Shown: piece by piece, positions 1 to 7,169 of the stretch
Position numbering within the stretch: position 1 is the stretch's first letter
Layout of the letters: every line of letters starts with the position of its first letter
Assembly: GCA_900319405.1 (NCBI GenBank)
Contig: ONOH01000001.1
Span: 1-64,000, forward strand
Reading direction: 5' to 3'
Source of the DNA: an uncultured Bacteroidales bacterium
GTDB taxonomy: Bacteria > Bacteroidota > Bacteroidia > Bacteroidales > UBA932
DNA length: 64,000 nucleotides
Position numbers and translations under genes: made by a program
Notes under the pieces: generated by a model
What the model was told of the DNA's origin: nothing
Databases searched by the model: none
Seen by the model: the letters and a program-made list of their open reading frames with translations, nothing else

Positions 1-171
1 TTCAAATACGGCGTGGGCACCCGCCATCCCGGAATGCTGAACGTGGGAATCTACAATCTCCTGAACCGGCACAATGTCTATAGCATCATGTACGACCCTG
101 AGAGCCGGAGCTGGAAGAGCCTCTCGCTTTTCCCCATCATGCCCACCGTCAGCTGGACCATGGAGTTCTGA
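1..171 (+). CDS. TonB-dependent outer-membrane receptor, C-terminal end (partial)
   Basis: Only the last 56 codons are inside the window; the frame is open from base 1 to a TGA at 169-171. The visible peptide contains NVGIYNLLNRHNVYS and ends in SWTMEF. An N-[IL]-x-N-L-x-N-type strand followed by a terminal aromatic residue is how the last beta strands of TonB-dependent receptors usually finish (recognised by the outer-membrane BAM signal). The substrate cannot be inferred from this fragment. A hairpin at 245-278 follows at a distance fitting a transcript end. Confidence 0.7.
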   Translation, partial: FKYGVGTRHPGMLNVGIYNLLNRHNVYSIMYDPESRSWKSLSLFPIMPTVSWTMEF

Positions 172-244
172 GCACCTGGATCTGGAAGGGCTGCTCTCAT
201 CATTGCTACTGTAATTGTTTCCCCAAAAGATTAGTAGATAAGAT

Positions 245-278
245 AACTGCCGACACCTCGAATGAGATGTCGGCAGTT
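245..278 (+). terminator. Hairpin downstream of the TonB-receptor gene
   Basis: Two 15-nt arms (245-259 and 264-278, AACTGCCGACACCTC and its complement with one G-U type mismatch) enclose a 4-nt loop. There is no clear T-run after the stem (TTCGCT follows), so it may be a weak terminator or a 3'-end stabiliser. Confidence 0.5.
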
Positions 279-474
279 TCGCTATTAACAAGACGCGCTT
301 ATTTCTTAATAAGGCCTGTCCCTTGCGGGTAACCGTGGTGGCCGCAATCATGGCGTCAAAGATGGCCTGTGCTGTCTTCCCAATCTTTTTCTGGGGGGGG
401 GCGCTTCTATTGGGTGTTGTTTTCAGGGTGGGTGCTAAAATCTATTGATTGACATTAGTTTATAGAGTATAAGG
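279..474. other. Non-coding junction between receptor gene and accessory island, with a G9 tract
   Basis: I see no supported gene here. A run of nine G residues lies at about 393-401. The minus strand is open over roughly 282-381 and would encode a peptide beginning QKKIGKTAQAIFDAM, but it has no convincing start and could be the tail of a decayed gene. The sequence ATTGGGTGTTGTTT at 409-422 differs by one base from 9559-9572 at the other edge of the AT-richer region. Confidence 0.4.
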
Positions 475-966
475 TTATATTCTTTGGTCCTGTGCTACAA
501 TCCTTCCAAAATCCTCAGCGTCAATAATTGCCCCAATCACATAATTGCCGTTCGTGAAAAGCCCATCATTCCACCGGCAGGTAATTGTCAGCACATTGTG
601 CGTTGCCCCATCAGGTATGAACAACAGGGCATGTGCCGGTCCTGCGAAAAGGTTGCCTTGGGTGTCCAGAGTCAGTTCTTCAAAGGGAGTCTTGATGGGA
701 TATATCATCGACCGGTCCTGAACAACGGCCTTATACTGTTCATCACGAAACCAATCGTGCAGCTTCTCTGGATTCTCTGCCTGAACAAGAGAGAGAGCGG
801 ATCCGCCATAGATGCAAGTCACTAGCTTTTCAATCTCTGGGGACTGAAGTACTTTCCCCGCGTCAAGCACATTGTCGAACAAAACAAGGGACTGACTGGA
901 GCATGGTGTCAGTATCCCCTTGTTTATCAATAGTTGCTCCTTGAGTATTTCACTTAACTTCTTCAT
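475..966 (-). CDS. Hypothetical protein, 163 aa
   Basis: Not recognised. The protein starts with an amphipathic Lys/Leu/Glu-rich helix (MKKLSEILKEQLL). It continues as a mixed alpha/beta sequence with no signal peptide or membrane segment; a hydrophobic strand LFAGPAHALLFIPDG followed by HNVLTITCRWNDG suggests a small soluble fold. It ends at the left edge of the island and is co-directional with, and 6 nt downstream of, the 290-aa gene at 973-1845, so the two are probably one transcription unit. A tight pair of unknown cytoplasmic proteins next to mobile-type genes could be an accessory (for example defence) module, but nothing in the sequence shows that. Confidence 0.6.
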   Translation of the reverse strand: MKKLSEILKEQLLINKGILTPCSSQSLVLFDNVLDAGKVLQSPEIEKLVTCIYGGSALSLVQAENPEKLHDWFRDEQYKAVVQDRSMIYPIKTPFEELTLDTQGNLFAGPAHALLFIPDGATHNVLTITCRWNDGLFTNGNYVIGAIIDAEDFGRIVAQDQRI

Positions 967-972
967 ATGACA

Positions 973-1845
973 CTACAGGGTTTCTTTCTTTATATTCTGG
1001 ATGAGTTCTTTGGCGATTTCGAGCGCAAATAACTTTTTAGCTTGCTTGAAGATGTGCCTTTCATCACCATTGTTCTGGAGTTCTTTTCCATTGAGTTCTA
1101 TCTTCGCGTTCTCCAGATACTCATCAGCGAGCCCCGTCAAATAGTCTACAAGGGTGGTTTCCTCGTCGTCTACAACCTTCAAGATGTCATCGTATTTTAG
1201 ACTTCCCGCCACCTTCTTCAGTTTGTTCTTACAGTAGTCCAGTGCTGCCTTGTCATACTTGACGGTGAGTTTATCGACACTTTCCTTTACCAGACTTGAG
1301 AAAGTGCTATACCCTGCAACCTTCCTGATATTCCTGCTCTCCCCATAGTAGTAATCATCGTCCCAGCCATCAAAGTCCAAGGAGACAGTGGTAATAGGCT
1401 TTTGTTCCTGTTCTGGTTCAGGCGTTTCTAGTCCCGCGTCTATCCTTACCTTGCGAAGGATATCGCTCGCAAGTTGGGACAGCACTAATGACTTTGCCCC
1501 CATCTCTGCTGTACTGCCAGTGATGCATCCGTAGTCGCCGCCAATGAATGTATCCCCATAGCGCTGGAAGAGAAGATCCCTGACGTGAGCGATTACCAGA
1601 TTGTCATCACCGCCGGTCACTTCCCTGTCGATTATTAGGAACTTGACCTTGATATAGTCTACCAGAGTCCGCCACTCAATAGGGTCTCCAGCTATAAAAT
1701 GGAGGTCATTAATTATTGACTCTACTGCTTCATTGTAGAACGGAACGTCAATTGCGACTTCATTACTCTCTTTGATTAGTTGTTTCTGTTTTGCTTTGCA
1801 GAAATCAGCAAATGTGCCTATCTGCTTAATTGTACTTCTTCCCAT
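973..1845 (-). CDS. Hypothetical protein, 290 aa
   Basis: Not recognised. It is a soluble, mostly helical protein with no signal peptide. Residues 1-135 contain a hydrophobic core segment (WRTLVDYIKVKFLIID). Residues about 140-170 are a low-complexity acidic/Tyr linker (PEPEQEQKP, then DGWDDDYYYGES). Residues 170-290 form a Lys/Glu-rich helical region resembling a coiled coil. A candidate -7 box (TATATTTG, minus strand, 1928-1935) lies about 82 nt upstream of the ATG. It probably heads a two-gene unit with the 163-aa gene downstream and is divergent from the HTH protein at 1985. Domain-boundary positions are estimates by eye. Confidence 0.6.
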   Translation of the reverse strand: MGRSTIKQIGTFADFCKAKQKQLIKESNEVAIDVPFYNEAVESIINDLHFIAGDPIEWRTLVDYIKVKFLIIDREVTGGDDNLVIAHVRDLLFQRYGDTFIGGDYGCITGSTAEMGAKSLVLSQLASDILRKVRIDAGLETPEPEQEQKPITTVSLDFDGWDDDYYYGESRNIRKVAGYSTFSSLVKESVDKLTVKYDKAALDYCKNKLKKVAGSLKYDDILKVVDDEETTLVDYLTGLADEYLENAKIELNGKELQNNGDERHIFKQAKKLFALEIAKELIQNIKKETL

Positions 1846-1927
1846 AATCTATCTGTTATTATATATGGCGTGAACGGCCACAGGAACCTGGCTTTTCACA
1901 TAAGTATTTATGGGAAATCCTGTCTGG

Positions 1928-1935
1928 CAAATATA
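1928..1935 (-). promoter_or_regulatory. Candidate -7 box (TATATTTG) for the 290-aa gene
   Basis: CAAATATA on the plus strand reads TATATTTG on the minus strand, matching the Bacteroidetes TAnnTTTG -7 element, in the 139-nt divergent intergenic region. Confidence 0.4.
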
Positions 1936-1972
1936 GATTTCTCCCTGAAAATAAGATACTTCTGATTGTTGT

Positions 1973-1980
1973 TATATTTA
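1973..1980 (+). promoter_or_regulatory. Candidate -7 box (TATATTTA) next to the 1985 start codon
   Basis: TATATTTA lies 4 nt before the ATG at 1985. It is one base off TAnnTTTG and would give an essentially leaderless transcript, like several other genes in this window. Confidence 0.35.
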
Positions 1981-1984
1981 GTAT

Positions 1985-2998
1985 ATGACAATTAGAGAAG
2001 AGTATATTGCCCAGTTGAAGAAGTGCCAAGCACTGGGACTAAGATATGAAGATGGGCACTATGAGACCAAGGTGGCCTTTGGCGGAAAGAGCGTATATGT
2101 CTCCCCCACTGGTGAAGATGTAGTACGCTACAAGTTCAGCATAACCGGGTGCATGAAGACCAGGGTGATAAGGAAGGACGGAAAAGTGGTTAAGGTCCTC
2201 CACTTTCATAAGGATAAACTGCCCCTATATGGAACAATTACCAGGCAGAAAAGAATGAAGACGTTCCTCTATAAGTATCTCCTCTTCCTCCGCTGTGATG
2301 GTATCGACAACATAGAGTTGTTGAAGTTGTATCTGCTCCACTGCATGGTCTACAAGATTGAGTTCTGGAGAAAGGAACAGGTGGAGTTTGAGGACTGGGA
2401 GCAATATGAACCAGAGTATGCAGATGTGGAGAAAATGGTCGATGGTCTCATTCAATCCGCCTTGAAGAAGGAACTTGACGCTGAAACTAAGGAACAGTTT
2501 CTTGTCCAGAGTTGCTGCGTGGTTAACCCAGAGGTCAGAGACGAATTTTGGGGCCTCCGGAATAAGACCAAGTGGGAGAAGCGTAGAGATGCCAAGAGGG
2601 GGCAGAGACTGGCCACGGATAACAAGATATGGGTTCATTATGACCAGGCCCTCACTGATGAAGAGCTTGCCCAAAAGGCAGAGGTTTCTGTCCGGAGGAT
2701 CCAGGAGTGGAAGGCCGATAACAGGGAGCACCTGGAAAGTCTGGGGCAGAAGATAACCAGGATGTATGACTGGGCGCTGTCCCCCAGGGAGAACGCTGAA
2801 ATCATAGGGTGTAGCCTGAATACTGTAAAGAAGTATATGCGTAAGATGAAGCCTGTCCTGGCTGCCAATGAAACAGAGGACTCCTGGATAGACCGGGTAC
2901 TGGAAGAGGAGTCCTCTTTCTGGGATGATGTCCCCGAGGCCAAAAAGAGTAAGAGCGAGGAGGAGGAATTATGGGAGTTCTTGGATGACCTGGAATAA
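1985..2998 (+). CDS. Double helix-turn-helix protein of the accessory island, 337 aa
   Basis: No family recognised with confidence. The N-terminal third (residues 1-90) is beta-rich and basic. Residues 90-130 are strongly helical (KTFLYKYLLFLRCDGIDN). Two helix-turn-helix-like segments follow: residues about 222-245 (TDEELAQKAEVSVRRIQEWK) and about 265-290 (SPRENAEIIGCSLNTVKKYM). The last 45 residues are very acidic (ending LWEFLDDLE). This layout fits a sequence-specific DNA-binding protein such as a replication or maintenance factor, or a regulator of the element. It faces away from the two minus-strand genes. The 347-nt non-coding stretch after it carries a strong hairpin and repeated 9-mers, which would suit an initiator binding nearby, but that is inference. 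Confidence 0.6.
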   Translation: MTIREEYIAQLKKCQALGLRYEDGHYETKVAFGGKSVYVSPTGEDVVRYKFSITGCMKTRVIRKDGKVVKVLHFHKDKLPLYGTITRQKRMKTFLYKYLLFLRCDGIDNIELLKLYLLHCMVYKIEFWRKEQVEFEDWEQYEPEYADVEKMVDGLIQSALKKELDAETKEQFLVQSCCVVNPEVRDEFWGLRNKTKWEKRRDAKRGQRLATDNKIWVHYDQALTDEELAQKAEVSVRRIQEWKADNREHLESLGQKITRMYDWALSPRENAEIIGCSLNTVKKYMRKMKPVLAANETEDSWIDRVLEEESSFWDDVPEAKKSKSEEEELWEFLDDLE

Positions 2999-3345
2999 GG
3001 CCGTCAAAAAGTGCGCTGTCATCTCCCATATTTTATTACATAAAAGATAATAAGTGTTTCTTGGAAGAAACGGTTATTATGTCCTTAAAGAAAAAAGGAA
3101 GAGACTTTTTATTGAGCATAAGGGTATCCCTTACGGGAAGGTCAAGGGTGGCTCCGCTACGCGGAGCCACCCTTGATATTAATAAGGTAAGGTATGGGAG
3201 GTGGTTCCTTCTTTCTTTTAGTACACAGCATAAGGGAGAGGGGTCAATCCTCCTTATCCTTAATCAGCGTAAGGCTCCCGCTGGTCGCTCAACTCCTCTT
3301 ATTCTTTCTACATAAATACCTTATACAAAATAAATTATGTGAAAA
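2999..3345. other. 347-nt non-coding stretch with a 15-bp perfect hairpin and three AGCRTAAGG repeats
   Basis: No gene is supported here; an 84-codon open frame at 3061-3315 reads through the hairpin. At 3143-3157 and 3161-3175 two perfectly complementary 15-nt arms (CAAGGGTGGCTCCGC and its complement) flank a 3-nt loop, without a following T-run. AGC[AG]TAAGG occurs at 3115-3123, 3227-3235 and 3266-3274. Such a layout could be a replication or partition region, or a structured RNA. Confidence 0.4.
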
Positions 3346-3837
3346 ATGAAAAAACAATTAATTAAACTTAACCAACCAATGCTAATCAATAATAGCAACA
3401 CTTTGGCACGCAACTATCAAACCATCTATGGCTTCTTCGCCCCATATTTTGACGATGACGAAGAAAGAAATGAATTAGTCGAAGACCATATCAGGGAATA
3501 CATTAATTATCTCGCTACAATACACGAATGGGACAACAATCGCTGCGGATGCGGTTACTCCCTCCGTAATAAAGGCGGAGAACTCCGTTGGATTGATAAA
3601 ACTACCGGGAAGGAACATACCTGGGACAACTGGACTCGTGAGATTGGCAGGAAGTGTATAGACAAGTTTGGACAGGGTTATATCTCCTACTTAATAGACC
3701 TTGATAACGCCATATATGAATGCCTTTCCTGCGGGATTTCAGGGGGATGGGTTTGTTGTAAGAGCCTAATGGATACGCTGGTCACTATTGCGGAGGATCA
3801 GGAAACAGAAAAGTCTGATTGCGACCTTCCCTTTTAA
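3346..3837 (+). CDS. Hypothetical Cys-rich protein with an SSB-like C-terminal tip, 163 aa
   Basis: Not recognised as a family. The N-terminal 50 residues are helical. Two cysteine clusters follow: CGCGY near residue 67 and CLSCGISGGWVCC near residues 126-138, a possible zinc site. The last residues are SDCDLPF followed by TAA. A short acidic tail ending in D-[DL]-[LIP]-P-F is the protein-docking tip of bacterial single-stranded DNA-binding proteins, yet no OB-fold is apparent here. It could therefore be a protein that mimics or borrows the SSB interaction network, which would suit a mobile element. This is inference from a seven-residue motif. Confidence 0.55.
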   Translation: MKKQLIKLNQPMLINNSNTLARNYQTIYGFFAPYFDDDEERNELVEDHIREYINYLATIHEWDNNRCGCGYSLRNKGGELRWIDKTTGKEHTWDNWTREIGRKCIDKFGQGYISYLIDLDNAIYECLSCGISGGWVCCKSLMDTLVTIAEDQETEKSDCDLPF

Positions 3838-3969
3838 CTAGACTGGATGTCGAAAACCCAACAATACAACTAATGTGAACAACTGGGACCGGCCCCTTTT
3901 TATAATAGGTACTCCCCATATCTATTCTGTATGGTGCTATAGGGCACATTTCATTCTTCACATTACTCC

Positions 3970-4010
3970 GGACCGGGTGGTAGAGCAATTTCTACCGCCC
4001 GGTCCATTTC
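3970..4010 (+). terminator. Intrinsic terminator
   Basis: Arms at 3970-3984 (GGACCGGGTGGTAGA) and 3991-4005 pair over 15 positions with one G-U, with a 6-nt loop, followed by ATTTCTTTT. It lies 133 nt after the SSB-tip gene and would end plus-strand transcription before the convergent WYL gene. Confidence 0.7.
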
Positions 4011-4049
4011 TTTTCCAAGACAGGCTTAATCTCACGCCACAATATCCCA

Positions 4050-4160
4050 AAACTCCCGGGAGTTTAACTGGGGCAACTGACGATTCTTTTTCGCAGCGCG
4101 TGCGAAATCTGAAGAAATATGTGGTCAGAGTATCGCGATATCGTGTTCGCGATTTGCGAA
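4050..4160. repeat. Cluster of four short palindromes / inverted repeats
   Basis: Within 111 bp lie a 16-bp perfect palindrome AAACTCCCGGGAGTTT (4050-4065), TTCGCA-5-TGCGAA (4090-4106), the 10-bp palindrome TATCGCGATA (4131-4140) and TTCGC-5-GCGAA (4146-4160). It is non-coding, between two convergent genes. The total non-coding stretch is 3838-4207. A partition, origin or protein-binding site is possible. Confidence 0.5.
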
Positions 4161-4207
4161 AGCGTGGTGAAATAAATATGCCCTACCGAAGGTAAATCTT
4201 CGTCGGA

Positions 4208-5362
4208 CTACTCTAATGGATATCTAAAGAGGCTCAATGCGTGTAATACCGGAGAATCATTTCTCACAAATAAAAGCTCCTCTCGATGATCCACTAGTCG
4301 GGTGCATAAATCATATGCCTCAAAAGATAATTCCGCTCCGTATGCGCCGAGTTGGACGATCAGATCATAGGTAAAACGGGTGTATAGTATATATGTACCC
4401 TCCTGTCTATCAACTTGTGCTGAGCATAATGGATTATCTGTAATATACTTGGCAAGTTCACTCGTGTGGGTGGTCAATTTCAGCGCAATTACTTGCCCCA
4501 TTTCCCTCTTCGTATCGAAGTCAAGCAAAAACTTATCATTAACGTCGAACCCCTTGATCGGCATATATTGAACATCTGGATTCTCCTCATCTGCAAACTG
4601 AAGTCTTCCTAAATCGTAAACAGCAAGTTCCGCCTGTTCTTTATGCCCAAGAGGATAAACTTTCCCGATGACATACCAACGCCCCTCTATTTCCTTCAAC
4701 TGGTAAGGTTCCAGAGAGTAGGGATCGTTTATGTTCACGCCTGTCCGAACCTTCCCGTATTTGATGGTAAGTACTTCTCCGAACTGCATGGCGAACTGTA
4801 TTAACTCCAGGTTGTCTTCGCCCAGAATGGTTCTGTAAGAGGTACTTTCTTTAGAAAGGTATCCAAATGATGATGGTCCGCCAGAGGAGAGGAAACCCAT
4901 AGATGAAGATCCTCCAGTGAAACGCTCCGTCATTTTCGGCAAAGAAATCCAGTCCTCTCTATTCTTTTCTGATTCCGCAAGAAACTCTATATGCTCCCGG
5001 AGCGTCTTTCCCGCATCATCAAGAAGTTCTGGGTTGGCGAGATAGTAGTAGTATCCACCGCCGCCTTTTTTATCTGGCCCTGATGTGGATTCCATTATGA
5101 TTGCGAGACCAAACTCATTGTAGATTAGTGTTCGCCACCTCATTAAGGTTTGTCTAAACTGATCCTTACTACGTAACACATCTTCATCTACGTAAGTATC
5201 ATAGCCATGCGTGGTAATCCAATCTATTCTAGACCCCATCGGTCTGAGGTCATTTAGATTCCGCAAACTGTATCCTGTACCTTTTCTATAACTGCCAGAG
5301 CCGAATTCGCCTTCTACGGCTTGTATCAACCACCAGCATTCTCTGTAGCTTGTCTTGGCCAT
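4208..5362 (-). CDS. WYL-domain transcriptional regulator, 384 aa
   Basis: The domain order fits the WYL regulator family: an N-terminal DNA-binding-like region (residues 1-130, with FRQTLMRWRTLIYNEFG), a Gly/Ser-rich linker (150-175), the WYL core (about 195-260), and a C-terminal WCX-like beta/alpha region (about 285-365). The core holds LEPYQLKEIEGRWYVIGK, with RWY-V in place of the signature WYL, and TIKYGKVRTG before it. WYL proteins bind nucleic-acid or nucleotide ligands and often control mobile or defence genes. I chose the ATG at 5362 because the frame upstream of it runs through a repeated non-coding sequence. Two 49-nt repeats lie in its upstream region and could be operator sites. 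Confidence 0.75.
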   Translation of the reverse strand: MAKTSYRECWWLIQAVEGEFGSGSYRKGTGYSLRNLNDLRPMGSRIDWITTHGYDTYVDEDVLRSKDQFRQTLMRWRTLIYNEFGLAIIMESTSGPDKKGGGGYYYYLANPELLDDAGKTLREHIEFLAESEKNREDWISLPKMTERFTGGSSSMGFLSSGGPSSFGYLSKESTSYRTILGEDNLELIQFAMQFGEVLTIKYGKVRTGVNINDPYSLEPYQLKEIEGRWYVIGKVYPLGHKEQAELAVYDLGRLQFADEENPDVQYMPIKGFDVNDKFLLDFDTKREMGQVIALKLTTHTSELAKYITDNPLCSAQVDRQEGTYILYTRFTYDLIVQLGAYGAELSFEAYDLCTRLVDHREELLFVRNDSPVLHALSLFRYPLE

Positions 5363-5442
5363 ATGTTCTCTTGCTTTAGTTCTCAAATATACGGAATAAT
5401 CGTAGCTCAAGCAAAAATACAATGTCTTGAGGGTGTACTGTT

Positions 5443-5491
5443 TTAACAAACAGGTAGCCCCTGAACTTTGCCGCAGGCAAGGGGGGAAAGA
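5443..5491. repeat. 49-nt direct repeat, copy 1
   Basis: It starts TTAACAAACAGGTAGCCCC and ends GGCAAGGGGGGAAAGA. It differs from copy 2 (5569-5617) at about four positions. An internal inverted repeat TTGCC-GCA-GGCAA makes a small hairpin, and the sequence change between copies in the loop (GCA/GTA) leaves the stem intact. Confidence 0.7.
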
Positions 5492-5568
5492 TGCTCTTTG
5501 ATTGCATTGCAAGGCTTTGTTGAAATGGATGAAACCTTTTTTCAGCACAAAATAGGGGTGTCCATTAT

Positions 5569-5617
5569 TAACAAACAGGTACCCCCGGAACTTTGCCGTA
5601 GGCAAGGGGGGAAAGAA
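5569..5617. repeat. 49-nt direct repeat, copy 2
   Basis: Second copy, 77 nt after the first, with the same stem TTGCC-GTA-GGCAA. Both are in the same orientation upstream of the WYL regulator gene. Confidence 0.7.
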
Positions 5618-5851
5618 ATTCTCCGCTGCACAAAAACAATAGTTCTTTGACAATATGGAGACTGATTGTGACTTCAAGGTGGACCTTCACGTCACAGGTT
5701 ATCAGTCTAAAAATGAAAGGTCTACCAACCCTTACTGGGCTCACCTAGCCCATTAATAATAAGGTATGCCGGCCAGTCATTTCACTGCCATAATTCATTA
5801 AAAATAACCTTAATACCTCGTGCACAGTATAGGTCAAGTGCACCAAATGCC

Positions 5852-6451
5852 ATGAGCAATACGATTAGTAACATTCTCACCATCAATGGTACCAAGGATC
5901 AGGTCGCCAAGGTTCGCGAGTTCATTAAGGGCTCCAAGGGTGAGTCAATTTCACTTCAGTCAATCTTCCCTATGCCGAAGAGGTTTAAGGGCAAGAAGAG
6001 TGTTGAGCTTAAGAACGCTCCTTATCCCAAGGGCATGAAGCCCATCTCTATCCCTGATTGGATGGATTGGCGCTGGAAGTACTGGGGGTGCTCCTGGGAT
6101 GCTGAACCCATCCAGGATGAAGCAGTTGATGCCCCTAACCGTATCATCTTCAATACTGTAGATGCTACACCTCAGATTGCTATGGGGATTCTTTCTGTTC
6201 TGTTCCCTGAGGTAACTATTCATGTCACCTTCTCTGATGAGTATGCGGATCAGTATTGTGGGGAGTATGCTTTCTCTGGAGGCAAGGTGATTACGAATGT
6301 CTGCTACAATGCATTCGCGCCTAATTCCGATGATATTCCCACCGATCAGAAGATGGAGTACTACTTCCTTACTCACGAGTATGATCGCGTGAACTGGAAG
6401 AAGGATGAGGATGGTGAGTGGGTAAGTGTCTACGACGACGACGACGAGTAA
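5852..6451 (+). CDS. Api92/DUF1281-like protein with ferredoxin-like fold, 199 aa
   Basis: The N-terminus NILTINGTKDQVAKVREFIK (residues 7-26) and the aromatic block DWMDWRWKYWGCSWDAEP (about 69-86) match a family found on plasmids, phages and integrative elements (Api92-like / DUF1281, ferredoxin-like fold). The function of that family is unknown. A Tyr/Asp-rich tail (VYDDDDE) closes the protein. No signal peptide. It stands alone on the plus strand, with a terminator directly after the stop codon. Its presence supports a mobile-element origin for this part of the window. Confidence 0.7.
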   Translation: MSNTISNILTINGTKDQVAKVREFIKGSKGESISLQSIFPMPKRFKGKKSVELKNAPYPKGMKPISIPDWMDWRWKYWGCSWDAEPIQDEAVDAPNRIIFNTVDATPQIAMGILSVLFPEVTIHVTFSDEYADQYCGEYAFSGGKVITNVCYNAFAPNSDDIPTDQKMEYYFLTHEYDRVNWKKDEDGEWVSVYDDDDE

Positions 6452-6462
6452 GAGTAAGAATG

Positions 6463-6492
6463 CCACACCGGGTGAGTGCCCGGTGTGGTTTT
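6463..6492 (+). terminator. Intrinsic terminator after the Api92-like gene
   Basis: Perfect 10-bp arms CCACACCGGG (6463-6472) and CCCGGTGTGG (6479-6488), 6-nt loop, followed by TTTT, starting 11 nt after the stop codon. Confidence 0.85.
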
Positions 6493-6631
6493 AACAAAGA
6501 AATCAAAAAAATAAACGCGAAGATGTTTTTTTTTCAAAAATCGGGAGTGCCTTTGTTATTTTTAGTATGCAAGCCCATTCTGGGAATTGTTGGTAAATAA
6601 GTCAAGTTATTAATATTTAATTATTTGAGCA

Positions 6632-7159
6632 ATGAGAAATGTAATTTACAAAACTGTCATTAAGGACAGTGAAGAAGAGTATTTCAGTGAAATTACTCTT
6701 GGTAAAAATGACCTTATTATGGATGGTGGGCGTGAGGTAAAAGTCAGCACCTACCTGAGAAAGTATGGCAAGGAGGGAGTGATTGAACTCCTTTCTTACT
6801 ATGACCTTGAAGATGAGATTCTTGAGGAATACCACATTCACCTCCAGACTCCTGCTGAGAAGGCCAGGAGAGAAAAGGAAAGGCTTGAGAAGGAAAAAGC
6901 AGAGCAGATTAACAACGTCCAGAGATGTACTAGTGTATCTGCTCCTGAGGAAGAAATCTTTGAAACCACCGCCACTGAGGTTGTGGAAGATGATTTTAAG
7001 ACTTCTGATGTCAATGAGGAAGACTACATGAACTCTGTGCTGTATGATCCTGAGGATGATCCTGTGGACACTTCCTTTTATAACCCCTCTGATGCAGGCT
7101 GGGACACCCATCCTTTTGGTGGCGCTCCTATGGGGACTGTGAGAAAACCTATTTTTTAA
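6632..7159 (+). CDS. Hypothetical acidic protein, 175 aa
   Basis: Not recognised. Residues 1-75 form a small beta/alpha domain (ending ELLSYYDLEDEILEEYHIHL). Residues 75-95 are a highly charged helix (EKARREKERLEKEKAEQ). The remaining 80 residues are acidic and probably disordered (repeated Glu/Asp, DPEDDPVDTSFYNP). It is the first gene of a three-gene plus-strand unit: 10 nt separate it from the RepA-like ATPase, and the 398-aa gene follows after 7 nt. A charged, partly disordered adaptor for the ATPase is one possibility. Confidence 0.6.
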   Translation: MRNVIYKTVIKDSEEEYFSEITLGKNDLIMDGGREVKVSTYLRKYGKEGVIELLSYYDLEDEILEEYHIHLQTPAEKARREKERLEKEKAEQINNVQRCTSVSAPEEEIFETTATEVVEDDFKTSDVNEEDYMNSVLYDPEDDPVDTSFYNPSDAGWDTHPFGGAPMGTVRKPIF

Positions 7160-7169
7160 TGTAAATAAT

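Larger units (their letters stand above)
5363..5851. other. 489-nt non-coding region upstream of the WYL gene
   Basis: It holds the repeat pair listed separately. Beyond 5618 it contains an AT-rich stretch with GGGCTCACCTAGCCC (5738-5752, an inverted repeat) before the ATG at 5852. No gene is supported; a 60-codon plus-strand frame at 5468-5650 merely spans the repeats. Confidence 0.45.

Noticed and set aside
282..381. Minus-strand peptide beginning QKKIGKTAQAIFDAM as a gene
   Set aside because: No start codon in context, interrupted upstream by the G9 tract, and no recognisable family; at most a remnant.
3061..3315. 84-codon plus-strand frame after the HTH gene
   Set aside because: It spans a 15-bp perfect hairpin and repeated 9-mers; composition looks non-coding.
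3875..4195. 106-codon plus-strand frame between the SSB-tip and WYL genes
   Set aside because: It reads straight through an intrinsic terminator and the palindrome cluster, with no start context or composition of a gene.
5443..5617. Repeat pair as a CRISPR array
   Set aside because: Only two repeats, 49 nt long, with a 77-nt interval and no cas genes.
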